Positions 52,229 to 61,706 are shown, numbered from the stretch's first letter. The stretch is 64,000 nucleotides of DNA from Pigmentiphaga humi (GCF_900606115.1 NZ_UWPJ01000024.1:1-64000); one strand, 5' to 3'. Notes: generated by a model from the letters alone, not told the origin. Program-made: numbers and translations.

Positions 52229-53443
52229 TTATGGGCCGGGAGCGGGAGGGCGCAGCAGCAGGTCCGCCGGCTCGGCGTCCGGCCGGATCTCTTCGTACGG
52301 CACGCCGACCACGCGGTCCCGGCCCATGGCCTTGGCGGCGTAGAGGGCGGCGTCCGCCCTGGCCATCAGGCTCACCAGCGCCTCGCCCGGGCGGTACTCG
52401 TCCACGCCCGAGCTGAAGCGCACGTCCAGCGCCTCGCCCTTGAGCATCCAGCCGGCCTGGGCGACCTTGGTGCGCAGCCGGTTCAGCAAGGAGGTGGCAT
52501 CCGCCAGGCGCGTTTCCGGACAGAGGACGGCGAACTCTTCGCCGCCCAGGCGCCCGAAGGTGTCGCTCGCCCTCAGGCTGCCCGTCACCACGCTGGTGAA
52601 ATGCGCCAGCACCTGGTCGCCCACGGCATGGCCGTGCGTATCGTTGATGCGCTTGAAATGATCGATGTCGAGAATGGCCAGCGACAGGGGCCGGCCGGTG
52701 CGCGCCGCGGTCCGGATCGCCGATTCGGCCTGCAGCAGAAAGGCGCGCCGTCCCAGGATGCCGGTCAGTTCGTCCAGGTTGGCCAGGCGTTCGAGCCGGT
52801 ACGCCAGGCGGTCGTGGGCCAGCAGCACCATCCCGATCGACAGGCAGGGCACGGCCAGGATGCCTATCGCCATGAAGACCATGTTCAGGGAGTCCGATTC
52901 CATCAGCTCGGTCTGATGGGCGAACTCGAAGCAGTACAGCAGCGCCCTGAGCCCCTGTCCTGCCGAGCCGATGGCGGCCGTGATGCCGACGAAACGGTAG
53001 GCGTAGCGGGGATGGGAAAAAGGCTGGGCGCACGAAATGGCCCAGGCGAGCGCGCCGTAAAGATAGGCGTGGAGGGCCGACACCACGACGATGCGCGGAT
53101 TGATGTCGGGCAGGACGTAGGTCCAGAAAGCCAGGCAGGCCAGCATGCCGCCCCAGGCCAGATACTCCCCCACCCGCTGGGGCTTGCGGCCCAGGAACTG
53201 CCGGCACCCTTCCAGCACCACCATCAGCGCCAGCGTCATCAAGGCGTTGGCGCACAGGATGGAGACCCAGTCCGGCGCCGCGCCCCGCAAGGCGAACAGC
53301 AGCAGCGCGGCGGTAGCCAGGAGGCAGGAGCAGAACCACCGCCGCACGCCCGGGATCCCGCTGCGCAGCAATGATCCCAGCACCGCCATGCCCATGACGG
53401 CCGAACCTATCGTAATGATGAGCAGGCTGAGCGGGTCGAGCAT
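52229..53443 (-). CDS. Membrane-bound diguanylate cyclase (GGDEF)
   Basis: 404-residue protein: six or so membrane helices in the first 210 residues, then a GGDEF domain (about 225-385). The active-site loop is RLGGEEFAVL (GGEEF at about 300-304) and the product-inhibition I-site RASD lies just before it (about 291-294), so an active, feedback-regulated c-di-GMP synthase is expected. Mg-binding Asp residues are in LAILDIDHFKRINDTHGH. No second sensory domain is recognisable beyond the membrane region. Transcribed alone, convergent with the GTPase gene and divergent from the DUF839 gene. Confidence 0.93.
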   Translation of the reverse strand: MLDPLSLLIITIGSAVMGMAVLGSLLRSGIPGVRRWFCSCLLATAALLLFALRGAAPDWVSILCANALMTLALMVVLEGCRQFLGRKPQRVGEYLAWGGMLACLAFWTYVLPDINPRIVVVSALHAYLYGALAWAISCAQPFSHPRYAYRFVGITAAIGSAGQGLRALLYCFEFAHQTELMESDSLNMVFMAIGILAVPCLSIGMVLLAHDRLAYRLERLANLDELTGILGRRAFLLQAESAIRTAARTGRPLSLAILDIDHFKRINDTHGHAVGDQVLAHFTSVVTGSLRASDTFGRLGGEEFAVLCPETRLADATSLLNRLRTKVAQAGWMLKGEALDVRFSSGVDEYRPGEALVSLMARADAALYAAKAMGRDRVVGVPYEEIRPDAEPADLLLRPPAPGP

Positions 53444-53686
53444 CGTTTATCGTCGAATCGGCGACCGGTTTCCCGGCCTGCGTCGCATGGGGAGGTCATG
53501 ATAATCCATTCGCCCCGCCCGAACCGCTGCACTCGCATCCCTCCCCGCGCAAGATGCGTTCAACTCCATGTCAGCGCTTCTTCACAGTCATGTCAATGCA
53601 TTTTCCTAGGATGTCGCCGTCGCGCCGCACGGCTGCTTCGCTCCGGCGAACAGTCCAGGCGCTTTCTACGAGCGTCGAGCATCCAG

Positions 53687-55633
53687 ATGTCCAATCACCT
53701 GCCCAACCCCACCCGCCGCCACGCCCTCAAACTGCTGACCGGCGCGCCGATGCTGCCGCTGGGCAGCCTCTCCGCCACCGCCCTGCTGAGCGGCTGTGGC
53801 GGGGACGGCGCCGTTGCCGCCACGCCTCCCGGCCCGGCTAGCTACGTGTCGGCCGCCTTCACCGGCATGAGCGCGCCCTCGCTGTCCGCTCCGGCCGCGA
53901 TGGCCACCACCACCGTGGGCTCCGGCCTCACGGTCACCATGAGCGACGGCAGCACCCGGAGCTACAAGCTGGCCTACCAGCCTTTCTTCATCACGGGCGA
54001 CAAGGTGCCCGACGGCAAGGGCGGCACCCTCGTCGCCGGCGGCTATTACGACATCGGCAACAAGCCCATCATCGACAAATCGGTGCCCGGTTCCGAGCGT
54101 CCGTTCTACTCGGACTCGCCCGACGGTTCTTCCTTGCTCACCCTGCCCAGCACCAGCATTCCCGGCATCAAGGGCAACGCCGTGTTCGCCGTCGTCCAGT
54201 TCGAGTACAACTCGCGCGACCTGGCCGGCAACTCCACCTACGGACAATTGCCCTCGCCCATCGCCGTGCTGACGCTGGACCAGGATCCGGCCACCGGCAA
54301 GCTCACGCTGGTCAAGTACCACAACGTCGATACCTCCGGCGTGCGCGGGCTGTGGATCACCTGTGGCGCCAGCCTGTCGCCGTGGAATACCCACCTGTCG
54401 AGCGAAGAATACGAGCCGGACGCCACCTCGATCGCCGCCAACACCCAGTTCCAGGCCTACAGCCTGAACCTGTACGGCGACGCCGCCAAGGCCAACCCCT
54501 ACCACTACGGCCACGTGCCCGAAGTTACCGTCAACCCGGACGGCACCGGCAGCATACGCAAGCACTATTGCCTGGGCCGCATTTCGCATGAACTGGTCCA
54601 GGTCATGCCCGACCGGCGCACCGTGCTGATGGGCGACGACGCGACCAACGGCGGCCTGTTCATGTTCGTGGCCGACCGCGAGACCGATCTTTCCTCCGGC
54701 ACGCTGTACGTCGCCAAGTGGAACCAAACCTCGTCCACCGGCCCGGGCTCGGCCACGCTGACCTGGATCAACCTGGGCCACGCCACCAGCGCGGAGATCG
54801 AGGCGCTGGCGAACACGCATGCCGCGGCCGACATCATGGACCTGGCCACCGCCGACCCCGGCGATCCCAGCTACACCAAGATCCCGTTCAACGGCAAATA
54901 CAACTGGATCCGCATCAAGCCGGGCAAGGAAAAGGCCGTGGCGTTCCTCGAAACCCACCGCTACGCGGCCTACAAGGGCGGCAGCATGGGCTTCACCAAG
55001 CTCGAGGGCACGACCGTGAACGCCAAGGACAAGATCGCCTACTCGGCCATGTCCTACATCCAGAGCACCATGCTCGACGGCTCGGGCGGCGTCAAAGTGG
55101 AAGGCCCCAGGGCCGGCGCCGTCTACGCGCTCAACCTGAAGAGCGGCCAGAAGGACACGGCAGGCGGCGCGATAGACAGCGCCTGGGTGCCCGTGGACAT
55201 GGCCGCGCCGGCAGCCTTGATCGGCGAAGACCTCGCCGCTCCCGACAGCCTGGGCAACACCGCCCATCCGGACAAGATCGCCAACCCCGACAACATCAAG
55301 TTCGCGGAAAAACTGCGCACCCTGTTCATCGGCGAAGACAGCGGCATGCACGTCAACAACTTCCTGTGGGCGTACAACGTCGACACCAAGAAACTGTCGC
55401 GCATCCTGTCCGTCCCCTCGGGCGGCGAATCGACCGGCCTGCATGCGGTCGACGAGATCAACGGCTGGACCTACGTCATGAGCAACTTCCAGCACCCCGG
55501 CGACTGGGAAAGCCCGCTGCACGACGTGGTCAAGCCCACGCTGGACCCGCTGGTCCGCGCCAACTACAAGGACCGCAACGGCGCCGCGGTAGGCTACCTG
55601 ACCGGCGATGCGACGGGAGTGAAGCTGGGCTGA
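53687..55633 (+). CDS. PhoX-type (DUF839) exported phosphatase-like protein
   Basis: 648-residue DUF839 protein; characterised family members are Ca/Fe-dependent PhoX phosphatases. The signal region MSNHLPNPTRRHALKLLTGAPMLPL has a twin-arginine motif (TRRHALK), and LLSGC at about 32-36 is a lipobox, suggesting a Tat-exported lipoprotein. The body includes SLSPWNTHLSSEEYEPDA and LGRISHELVQVMPDRRTV, typical of the family, with metal sites from Asp/Glu clusters. ATG 53687 is the first start giving a signal peptide; the frame is open to 53498 but that part is unlike a protein. Single gene with a strong hairpin after its stop. Confidence 0.85.
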   Translation: MSNHLPNPTRRHALKLLTGAPMLPLGSLSATALLSGCGGDGAVAATPPGPASYVSAAFTGMSAPSLSAPAAMATTTVGSGLTVTMSDGSTRSYKLAYQPFFITGDKVPDGKGGTLVAGGYYDIGNKPIIDKSVPGSERPFYSDSPDGSSLLTLPSTSIPGIKGNAVFAVVQFEYNSRDLAGNSTYGQLPSPIAVLTLDQDPATGKLTLVKYHNVDTSGVRGLWITCGASLSPWNTHLSSEEYEPDATSIAANTQFQAYSLNLYGDAAKANPYHYGHVPEVTVNPDGTGSIRKHYCLGRISHELVQVMPDRRTVLMGDDATNGGLFMFVADRETDLSSGTLYVAKWNQTSSTGPGSATLTWINLGHATSAEIEALANTHAAADIMDLATADPGDPSYTKIPFNGKYNWIRIKPGKEKAVAFLETHRYAAYKGGSMGFTKLEGTTVNAKDKIAYSAMSYIQSTMLDGSGGVKVEGPRAGAVYALNLKSGQKDTAGGAIDSAWVPVDMAAPAALIGEDLAAPDSLGNTAHPDKIANPDNIKFAEKLRTLFIGEDSGMHVNNFLWAYNVDTKKLSRILSVPSGGESTGLHAVDEINGWTYVMSNFQHPGDWESPLHDVVKPTLDPLVRANYKDRNGAAVGYLTGDATGVKLG

Positions 55634-55644
55634 CCGTCCCCGGC

Positions 55645-55681
55645 GCACCGTGAGCGGCGCCTTGCGCGCCGCTCACGGTGC
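55645..55681. terminator. Bidirectional 16-bp hairpin between convergent genes
   Basis: GCACCGTGAGCGGCGC (55645-55660) pairs perfectly with GCGCCGCTCACGGTGC (55666-55681) across a 5-nt loop (CTTGC). It is 12 bp after the DUF839 stop and 16 bp from the stop of the convergent SDR gene. No T-run follows on either strand, so termination may depend on the very strong stem or on Rho. Confidence 0.6.
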
Positions 55682-55697
55682 GACTTGCGGGCGGGTC

Positions 55698-56465
55698 TCA
55701 AACGGCCAGCCTGCCGCCCGCATCCAGCTGCACCAGCTCCCCCGTCAGCGCCGCCGGGCCGTGCGCCAGCCACCAGATCGCCTCGGCGACTTCCTCGGGC
55801 GTCTGCACCGTCTTGAGCGGGTTCTTGGCGATCAGCCCGGCGCGCACCGTTTCATAGCGCTCGCGCCCCATGCCGTTGATCAGCCAGTCGCCCTCGATGA
55901 AGCCCGGCAGCAGCGCATTGACGCGCACTTCGGGCGCGAGCACCCGGGCGAACGAGAACGTCATCGCATTGAGCGCGCTCTTGGACGCCGCGTAGGCCAT
56001 GCTCGACCCCGTGCCGCGCAAGCCGCCGACCGACGAGATGTTGATCACCGAGGCGTTGCCGGTGCGCCGCAGCAGCCCGGCCATGGCACGCGTGGCCACG
56101 TACACGCCCGAAACGTTGACGGCGAACACGCGCTGGAAATCGTCGAACGACAGGCCATCGAGATTCTTGTGGTCGTTGAAGGTCGTGACGGCCGCGTTGT
56201 TGACCAGCACGTCGAGCCGGCCCCAGCGCTGCTCGATGTCGGCCGCCATGGCGCGGCAGGCCTCGTCGCTGGTCACGTCGGCCTGCGCCACCAGCACGTC
56301 GGCCGCGCCCAGCGCGCGGCATTCCTCGGCCACCTCTTCCGCCGCCGCGGTATCCCGGGAGTAATTGACGACGACGCGCCAGCCCTGCCTGGCGAAGAAT
56401 TTGATGGTGGCCGATCCTGCGCCGTTCCTGCCGGTCGCGCCGGTCACCAGGCAGACTTTTTCCAT
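55698..56465 (-). CDS. Short-chain dehydrogenase/reductase
   Basis: 255-residue classical SDR: VTGATGRNGAG cofactor motif (about 8-18), NNAAV (about 93-97), catalytic Ser in INISSVGG and YAASK (Tyr-x3-Lys) present, so an active NAD(P)-dependent alcohol dehydrogenase or ketoreductase. Last gene of the operon running from the Bug gene at 61453, 11 bp after the acyl-CoA ligase. It probably oxidises a hydroxyacyl-CoA made by the two hydratases, by analogy with beta-oxidation. Confidence 0.88.
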   Translation of the reverse strand: MEKVCLVTGATGRNGAGSATIKFFARQGWRVVVNYSRDTAAAEEVAEECRALGAADVLVAQADVTSDEACRAMAADIEQRWGRLDVLVNNAAVTTFNDHKNLDGLSFDDFQRVFAVNVSGVYVATRAMAGLLRRTGNASVINISSVGGLRGTGSSMAYAASKSALNAMTFSFARVLAPEVRVNALLPGFIEGDWLINGMGRERYETVRAGLIAKNPLKTVQTPEEVAEAIWWLAHGPAALTGELVQLDAGGRLAV

Positions 56466-56476
56466 GCTGTCCTCTC

Positions 56477-58048
56477 TCATTTCCAGTAAGGCTGGCGCAG
56501 TTCGCGCTTGAGCAGCTTGCCCAGCGCCGAACGCGGCAACTCGTTCCGATACTCCACGGCGGCCAGCCGCTGGGTGCGGCCGACCTGGCCGTTGACCCAT
56601 GCGCGCAGCGCCTCCGCGTCCAGCGCACGGCCCGGCTGGAGCACGACCAGCGCCAGCGGCGTCTCGCCCCATTGCTCGCTGGGAATGCCGATGACCGCCA
56701 CGTCGGCAACGTCGGGATGGGCGGCCGTCACCGCCTCCAGGTCGGTCGCATAGATGTTGAACCCGCCGGAGATGATCAAGTCCTTCTTGCGGTCGAGCAG
56801 GATCAGGAAGCCATCCTCGTCGAAGCGGCCGATGTCGCCGCTGCGATGGAACGCGATGCCCGATTCGTCGCGCCAGTAGAACGCCTCGGTAGCCTGCGGC
56901 TGCTTGTAGTAGCCGGCCATCATGTAAGGCGACCAGCCCACGATCTCGCCCACTTCGCCCTGGGCCAGCACCCGCCCGTCTTCGTCGACGATGCGCATGT
57001 CGTGGTCCGGCGCCGGACGCCCGACCGTGCCGAGCTTGTCCGGAAACTCGTGGGCATCGAGCACGCAGCTGCAACCGCCCTCGGTCATGCCGTAGACCTC
57101 CCGCAGCCCGCCCGGCCATTTCTCCAGGATGAGCGACTTGAGCCGCGCGTCGAGCGGCGCGCCGGTGCACTGCTTGAGCACGAAGGAAGACAGGTCGGTG
57201 CGCGCGAAGTCTTCGTGCGCCAGCAGCCGCTGGTATTGCACGGGCACCAGCATCGTGTGGGTGACCCGGTGTTCCTGGCACAGCCGAAGATAGCCCGCCG
57301 CGTCGAACTTGCGCATCAGCACCGTCAGGCCGCCGTTCGCCGCCGTTGCCAGCATGGGCTGCAGCGTGGTGTTCGAATACAGCGGCGTCGACAACAGCAT
57401 GGCGCTTTCCGGGCCGAGCCCGAAGCTGCGCCGGTTCGCCTGCCGCGACCGCATGCCGTGCAGGTGCAGGATGCCCTTGGGCTTGCCGGTGGTGCCGGAA
57501 CTGTAGATCAGGTTGAAAGGCTGGTCCGGCCGGAACTCGACCGCCGGCGGAGCGCCCCCCTGCGCGAGCCAGGCGTCCCAGTCCAGCCAGCCCGGCGCGT
57601 GGAAATCGAGCGCGACCAGGCGCTGCGGGAACATCGCCGCCAGCTCCGCCTCGACGCCCTCGAGCGTCTCGCGCGCATCGGCGTCCGCAACCAGCACCTT
57701 GGCGTCCGAATCGCCCAGCATGCCCAGCAAGGTCGCCGCCGTGGCGGACGTCGCCAGCGGCACCACGCAGCCCCCGGCACGCACCGTGCCGAAGAAAGCC
57801 TGGACTGCACGCAGGCCTGGCGCCGCCAGCAAGGCGACCTTGCCGCCGGGCGCCACGCCCATCGCCGCGCAGGCCGCCGCGACGCGGTCCGCCTGGCGGG
57901 CCAGTTCCGACCAGCTCAGCGTATCGCCGCCGCACGCGAAGGCGGGCGCATCCGGCCGCTCGCCCGCGTGGCGGGCGATGATGGACGGGAAATCGACGAA
58001 AGGCTGCTGCGCCTGCCGCGCGAGGATGTCGTGAACGTTCTGGCTCAT
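56477..58048 (-). CDS. Acyl-CoA synthetase (AMP-dependent ligase)
   Basis: 523-residue ANL-family ligase that activates an acid to its CoA thioester through an acyl-AMP. Motifs: IYSSGTTGKPKGIL (AMP-binding, about 172-185), YGMTEGG (about 320), DRKKDLIISGGFNIYATDLE (hinge region) and the catalytic Lys in PRSALGKLLKREL near the C-terminus. ATG 58048 is preferred; an ATG six codons earlier overlaps the upstream MaoC gene. The size and HARGH-like segments suggest a medium-chain or aryl acid substrate. It sits among two MaoC hydratases, an aldehyde dehydrogenase and a Bug protein. Confidence 0.9.
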   Translation of the reverse strand: MSQNVHDILARQAQQPFVDFPSIIARHAGERPDAPAFACGGDTLSWSELARQADRVAAACAAMGVAPGGKVALLAAPGLRAVQAFFGTVRAGGCVVPLATSATAATLLGMLGDSDAKVLVADADARETLEGVEAELAAMFPQRLVALDFHAPGWLDWDAWLAQGGAPPAVEFRPDQPFNLIYSSGTTGKPKGILHLHGMRSRQANRRSFGLGPESAMLLSTPLYSNTTLQPMLATAANGGLTVLMRKFDAAGYLRLCQEHRVTHTMLVPVQYQRLLAHEDFARTDLSSFVLKQCTGAPLDARLKSLILEKWPGGLREVYGMTEGGCSCVLDAHEFPDKLGTVGRPAPDHDMRIVDEDGRVLAQGEVGEIVGWSPYMMAGYYKQPQATEAFYWRDESGIAFHRSGDIGRFDEDGFLILLDRKKDLIISGGFNIYATDLEAVTAAHPDVADVAVIGIPSEQWGETPLALVVLQPGRALDAEALRAWVNGQVGRTQRLAAVEYRNELPRSALGKLLKRELRQPYWK

Positions 58049-58055
58049 GGCGGGC

Positions 58056-58529
58056 TCACTCGTCATAGACCAGCATCAGGAATTCCGCGACCAGCGCCGG
58101 CCGTTCCTTGCCCTCGATCTCGATCGTGCATTCCGACACCACGCGGGTGGCGCCCTGCTGGCCGCCGCCCTCGCCGCGTTCGACTTCCTTGATGCGCTGG
58201 CGCAGCCGGATCCGGTCGCCCACCTGGACCGGATTGACGAAGCGGACCCGGTTCATGCCGTAGTTCAGCCCCCGGCCGCGATGCGTAATGGCATAGACCG
58301 ACCGGACCAGATAGGGAATGAACGACAGGGTCATGAAGCCGTGCGCGATGGTCTTGCCGTCCGGCATGTCCCGCTTGGCGCGCTCCACGTCCACGTGCAG
58401 CCAATGATCGTCCCCCGACAGCCGGGCGAAATCGTCGATGCGAGACTGATCGATGGCCAGCCATTCGCTGACGCCTATTTCCTTGCCTATCCATGCCTGC
58501 AGATCGGCTGGACGGTCGAGAACCACCAT
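58056..58529 (-). CDS. MaoC-type hot-dog hydratase
   Basis: 157-residue MaoC dehydratase-like protein. The (R)-hydratase signature is present: RLSGDDHWLHVDVERA (D-x4-H) followed by TIAHGFMTLSFIPYLV. Such enzymes hydrate enoyl-CoA. ATG 58529 has GGGAG 5 nt upstream; an ATG eight codons earlier is rejected. Followed by the ligase gene after 7 bp. Confidence 0.88.
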   Translation of the reverse strand: MVVLDRPADLQAWIGKEIGVSEWLAIDQSRIDDFARLSGDDHWLHVDVERAKRDMPDGKTIAHGFMTLSFIPYLVRSVYAITHRGRGLNYGMNRVRFVNPVQVGDRIRLRQRIKEVERGEGGGQQGATRVVSECTIEIEGKERPALVAEFLMLVYDE

Positions 58530-58569
58530 GACAACTCCCTGGATCGAAAACAATCGGAGAAAAAAAACG

Positions 58570-59061
58570 TCAGGCCTGCGCCCGCGCCGGCACGCGGCCC
58601 AGCGAGACCAGCGACATCACGGCGTCGCCGTGCTGGTTGCGCACCGTGACGCGCGTGCGGATCATGCCCACGCCCGGCCGGCTCTTGGAGCGGACGGTCT
58701 CGATGACCTCGCGTTCCACCACCAGCGTGTCGCCGGCCTTGACGGGCTTGGTCCACCGCAGCTCGTCGACGCCCATGCCCACCATCGGCGTCTTGCCGTA
58801 GCCGCCCGCCTGCAGGAATACGCGCATGGACAGCGCGGCGATCTGCCAGCCGCTGGCGATCAGCATGCCGAATGGGCCGGCGCGCGCGGCCTCCGGATCC
58901 AGGTGCATGGGCTGCGGATCGTTGGCACGCGCGAAGGCGACGATCTCTTCCTCGGTAACCACCGTGGGCGCGCTGGTCCAGCGCTCTCCCACCTGGAAAT
59001 CCTCGAAACAGCGCGCCTCCCCGCCATTCGCGGCGGGGGAATGGGTAGCGGCACTCGTCAT
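58570..59061 (-). CDS. MaoC-like hot-dog domain protein
   Basis: 163-residue MaoC-like protein with the pattern ARANDPQPMHLDPEAARAG (D-x2-P-x-H) but ASGWQIAALSMRVFLQ where the canonical hydratases have A-H-G, so its second catalytic residue is altered. It may pair with the protein at 58056 as a heterodimer or act on a branched acyl-CoA. Its start overlaps the aldehyde dehydrogenase stop as ATGA. Confidence 0.85.
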   Translation of the reverse strand: MTSAATHSPAANGGEARCFEDFQVGERWTSAPTVVTEEEIVAFARANDPQPMHLDPEAARAGPFGMLIASGWQIAALSMRVFLQAGGYGKTPMVGMGVDELRWTKPVKAGDTLVVEREVIETVRSKSRPGVGMIRTRVTVRNQHGDAVMSLVSLGRVPARAQA

Positions 59062-60470
59062 AGGATTGCTTTCACCTCGAGATACTCCTCGAATCCGAAG
59101 ATGCCGAATTCACGTCCGTTGCCGGACTGCTTGTAGCCGCCGAAAGGCAGGCTGCGGTCGAACAGCGCGCCGTTCAGGTAGACCCGCCCGGCCCGGATCC
59201 CGTTGGCCACGCGGCGGGCGCGGTCCAGGTCGGGCGATTGCACGAAGCCCGCCAGTCCGAACGGCGTGTCGTTGGCGATGGCGATGGCCTCCTCTTCATC
59301 GTCGTAGCAGAGGATCGACAGCACCGGCCCGAAGATTTCCTCGCGCGCGATGCGCATGTCGGGGGTCACGTCCCCGAACACGGTGGGGCGCACGTAGTAG
59401 CCGTGCGCCAGCCCTTCCGGCCGTCCGGTTCCACCGGCCACCAGCGTCGCGCCTTCGTCCAGGCCCGACTGGATCAGGGCCTGCACCTTGTCGTACTGCA
59501 TCTGGCTCACCAGCGGGCCCATGGTCGTCGCCGGGTCCAGCGGATCGCCCAGGCGAATGGCGGCGATCGCCTCGCGCGCCGCCTCGAAGGCGATATCCCG
59601 CTGCGCGCGCGGCACGAGCATGCGCGTGGGCGACTGGCAATTCTGGCCGGCGTTGGTATTGCAGGCGAGCACGCCTGCCTTCACCGCGGCCCGGATGTCC
59701 GCGTCCGGCAGGATGATGTTGGCGGATTTTCCGCCCAGCTCCTGCGCGACCCGCTTGACCGTGTCGGCCGCGAGCTTGGCGACCCGGATGCCGGCGGCCG
59801 TCGAACCGGTGAACGACACCATGTCGATCTCCGGATGCGCGGCGATCGCCTCCCCCACCGTCGGGCCGTCCCCATTGACGAGGTTGAACACTCCGGCGGG
59901 CAGGCCGGCTTCGTGGACGATGTCGGCGAACAGCATGGAACTGAGCGGCGCGATCTCGCTGGGCTTGAGGACCACGGTGCAGCCCGTAGCCAGCGCAGGC
60001 GCGACCTTGGAAGCGACCTGGTTGAGCGGCCAGTTCCACGGCGTGATCAGGCCGCACACGCCGATGGGCTCGCGCCGCACGATGCCCACGCCCATGCGCT
60101 CCTCGAACGGGAACCCCGCCAGCACGCGCTCGGCTTCCTCGAAATGGAACAGCGCGACGGTGGCCTGGCGCTCGGTCGAAAATGTAATGGGCGCGCCCAT
60201 CTCCAGCGTCATCATCCGCGCCAGTTCCGGCAGGCGCGCCCGGAAACCGGCGATGATCCGGCGCAGCCATTCAAGGCGCTGCTCCACGCTGGTGGCGGCA
60301 TAGCCCGGGAAAGCCCGGCGCGCGGCGCCGGCCGCGCGGTCCACGTCCGCGCGCGACCCGAGGCTGATGCGGGCGAACGCCTCCTGGGTCGCCGGGTTGG
60401 AGACTTCCAGGGTCCTCGGCGCCGCGGGATCGACCCACGCGCCGTCGATATAGAACTGCAATCTATCCAT
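59058..60470 (-). CDS. NAD(P)-dependent aldehyde dehydrogenase
   Basis: 470-residue aldehyde dehydrogenase: TPWNWPLNQVASKVAPALA, general-base Glu in VAQELGGKSANI, nucleophilic Cys in NAGQNCQSPTRML, and GGYKQSGNGREFG near the C-terminus. It starts 3 bp after the Bug gene stop, so it is the second gene of the operon. It may form the acid that the downstream ligase then activates. Confidence 0.92.
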   Translation of the reverse strand: MDRLQFYIDGAWVDPAAPRTLEVSNPATQEAFARISLGSRADVDRAAGAARRAFPGYAATSVEQRLEWLRRIIAGFRARLPELARMMTLEMGAPITFSTERQATVALFHFEEAERVLAGFPFEERMGVGIVRREPIGVCGLITPWNWPLNQVASKVAPALATGCTVVLKPSEIAPLSSMLFADIVHEAGLPAGVFNLVNGDGPTVGEAIAAHPEIDMVSFTGSTAAGIRVAKLAADTVKRVAQELGGKSANIILPDADIRAAVKAGVLACNTNAGQNCQSPTRMLVPRAQRDIAFEAAREAIAAIRLGDPLDPATTMGPLVSQMQYDKVQALIQSGLDEGATLVAGGTGRPEGLAHGYYVRPTVFGDVTPDMRIAREEIFGPVLSILCYDDEEEAIAIANDTPFGLAGFVQSPDLDRARRVANGIRAGRVYLNGALFDRSLPFGGYKQSGNGREFGIFGFEEYLEVKAIL

Positions 60471-60472
60471 GT

Positions 60473-61453
60473 TCACTCGACCGAAATGCGGGCCGCCTTG
60501 ACGACTTCCTGCCACTTGGCGGCCTCGGTTGACATCAATTTCTGGAGTTCCTGGGGCGTGGCGGCCAGCGGCACCATGCCCAGCGAATTGAGCTTGGCCT
60601 TGCCTTCGGGCGAACTGGTGTACTTGTTGATCTCCTGGTTCAGCGAGGTGACGATGGACTGCGGCAGGCCGGCCGGCCCCACCATCGCGCTCCACACCGT
60701 GGCCTGCAGATCGACGCCCTGCTCGATGGCGGTGGGCACGTTCGGCAGGGCCGGGAACCGCGTCTTGGCGGTAACCGCCAGCGCCCGCAGCTTGTTGGCC
60801 TGGATATTGGGAATCAGCGAAGTCACCGGCACGAGCACCGCGTTCACGGAGCCGCTCATCGCATCCACCATCGCCAGCGAGTCGCCCTTGTACGGCACCG
60901 GCTGCAGCTTGGCTCCCGCCTGCATGCTGAGGTATTCGGTGGCCAGGTGGCCGATGGTGCCGTTGCCCGGGTTGGAGACCGTCAGGCCGTTCGCCGACGC
61001 CTTGCTCAGCGCTACGAACTCGGCCAGGGTATTGGCCTTCACTGACGGATTGACCGCGAGCACGAGCGGGATCTCGCCCACCAGCGCGATCGGCGTCAGG
61101 TCTTTCTCCGCGTCGAACGGCATGGGGTTGTACAGCGATTTGTTGTTGGCCAGCGGCCCGGACGTGCCGATGCCCACGGTGTAGCCGTCCGGCGCCGACT
61201 TGGCGACGGCGTCGACGCCGATATTGCCGCCCGCGCCGGCGCGGTTCTCGGCCACGAACTGCTGTCCGTAGTGGGAACTCAGGTGCTGGGCCACCTGCCG
61301 TCCGACCAGGTCCGAACTGCCGCCGGGGGCGAAAGGAAGAATCACGCGCACGGGCTTGTTCGGCCAATTGGCCTGAGCCTGCGCCAGGCCGGGCAGCGCC
61401 GCTGCCAGTGCGGCCGTGCAGGCCAGGATGCGAAAGCAGGACAAGGGCTTCAT
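60473..61453 (-). CDS. Bug-family periplasmic substrate-binding protein
   Basis: 326-residue Bug receptor: signal peptide MKPLSCFRILACTAALAAALPGLAQA, then PNKPVRVILPFAPGGSSDLVGR, QFVAENRAGAGGNIGVDAVAKS and VPYKGDSLAMVDAMSGSVNAVL. First gene of the six-gene CoA-dependent operon, so it likely binds that pathway's starting acid or aldehyde precursor. GGAG lies 8 nt before the ATG. The upstream region contains a 21-bp inverted repeat and repeat copy E. Confidence 0.92.
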   Translation of the reverse strand: MKPLSCFRILACTAALAAALPGLAQAQANWPNKPVRVILPFAPGGSSDLVGRQVAQHLSSHYGQQFVAENRAGAGGNIGVDAVAKSAPDGYTVGIGTSGPLANNKSLYNPMPFDAEKDLTPIALVGEIPLVLAVNPSVKANTLAEFVALSKASANGLTVSNPGNGTIGHLATEYLSMQAGAKLQPVPYKGDSLAMVDAMSGSVNAVLVPVTSLIPNIQANKLRALAVTAKTRFPALPNVPTAIEQGVDLQATVWSAMVGPAGLPQSIVTSLNQEINKYTSSPEGKAKLNSLGMVPLAATPQELQKLMSTEAAKWQEVVKAARISVE

Positions 61454-61685
61454 CGTCGTCTCCATGTATTTGTATGCCCAGAAAGCCGCGCCGGACGGCG
61501 CGGTATTTTTCTGCGCTTCGATGAATGATGGTTCGCGCTCGATCGCTCCCGCCGGCGCAGCAGCCGGCACGCACGTGGAGTTCCAGCCGAGGGGGCGGAC
61601 CGTGCGCGAGGAGCATCGTTTTGTTGTTGTCTCTCCGCGGAGAAGAATGCGCGTCGCCCCGCTTTGCATCAAGGCGTGTTTTGGT

Positions 61686-61706
61686 ACTTTTCAGTACATG
61701 AAAAGT
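61686..61706. promoter_or_regulatory. Operator-like inverted repeat upstream of the Bug operon
   Basis: ACTTTTCA-GTACA-TGAAAAGT, a perfect 8-bp dyad with a 5-bp spacer, in an AT-rich patch 233 bp before the Bug start codon. No regulator gene is adjacent. The remaining DNA of the 441-bp spacer (61454-61894) holds repeat copy E and no gene. Confidence 0.45.

Noticed and set aside
53560-53640. Possible Pho box before the PhoX-type gene (CAGTCATGTCA region)
   Set aside because: TGTCA occurs more than once, but not with the 11-bp phased direct repeat expected of PhoB sites, so phosphate control is not claimed.
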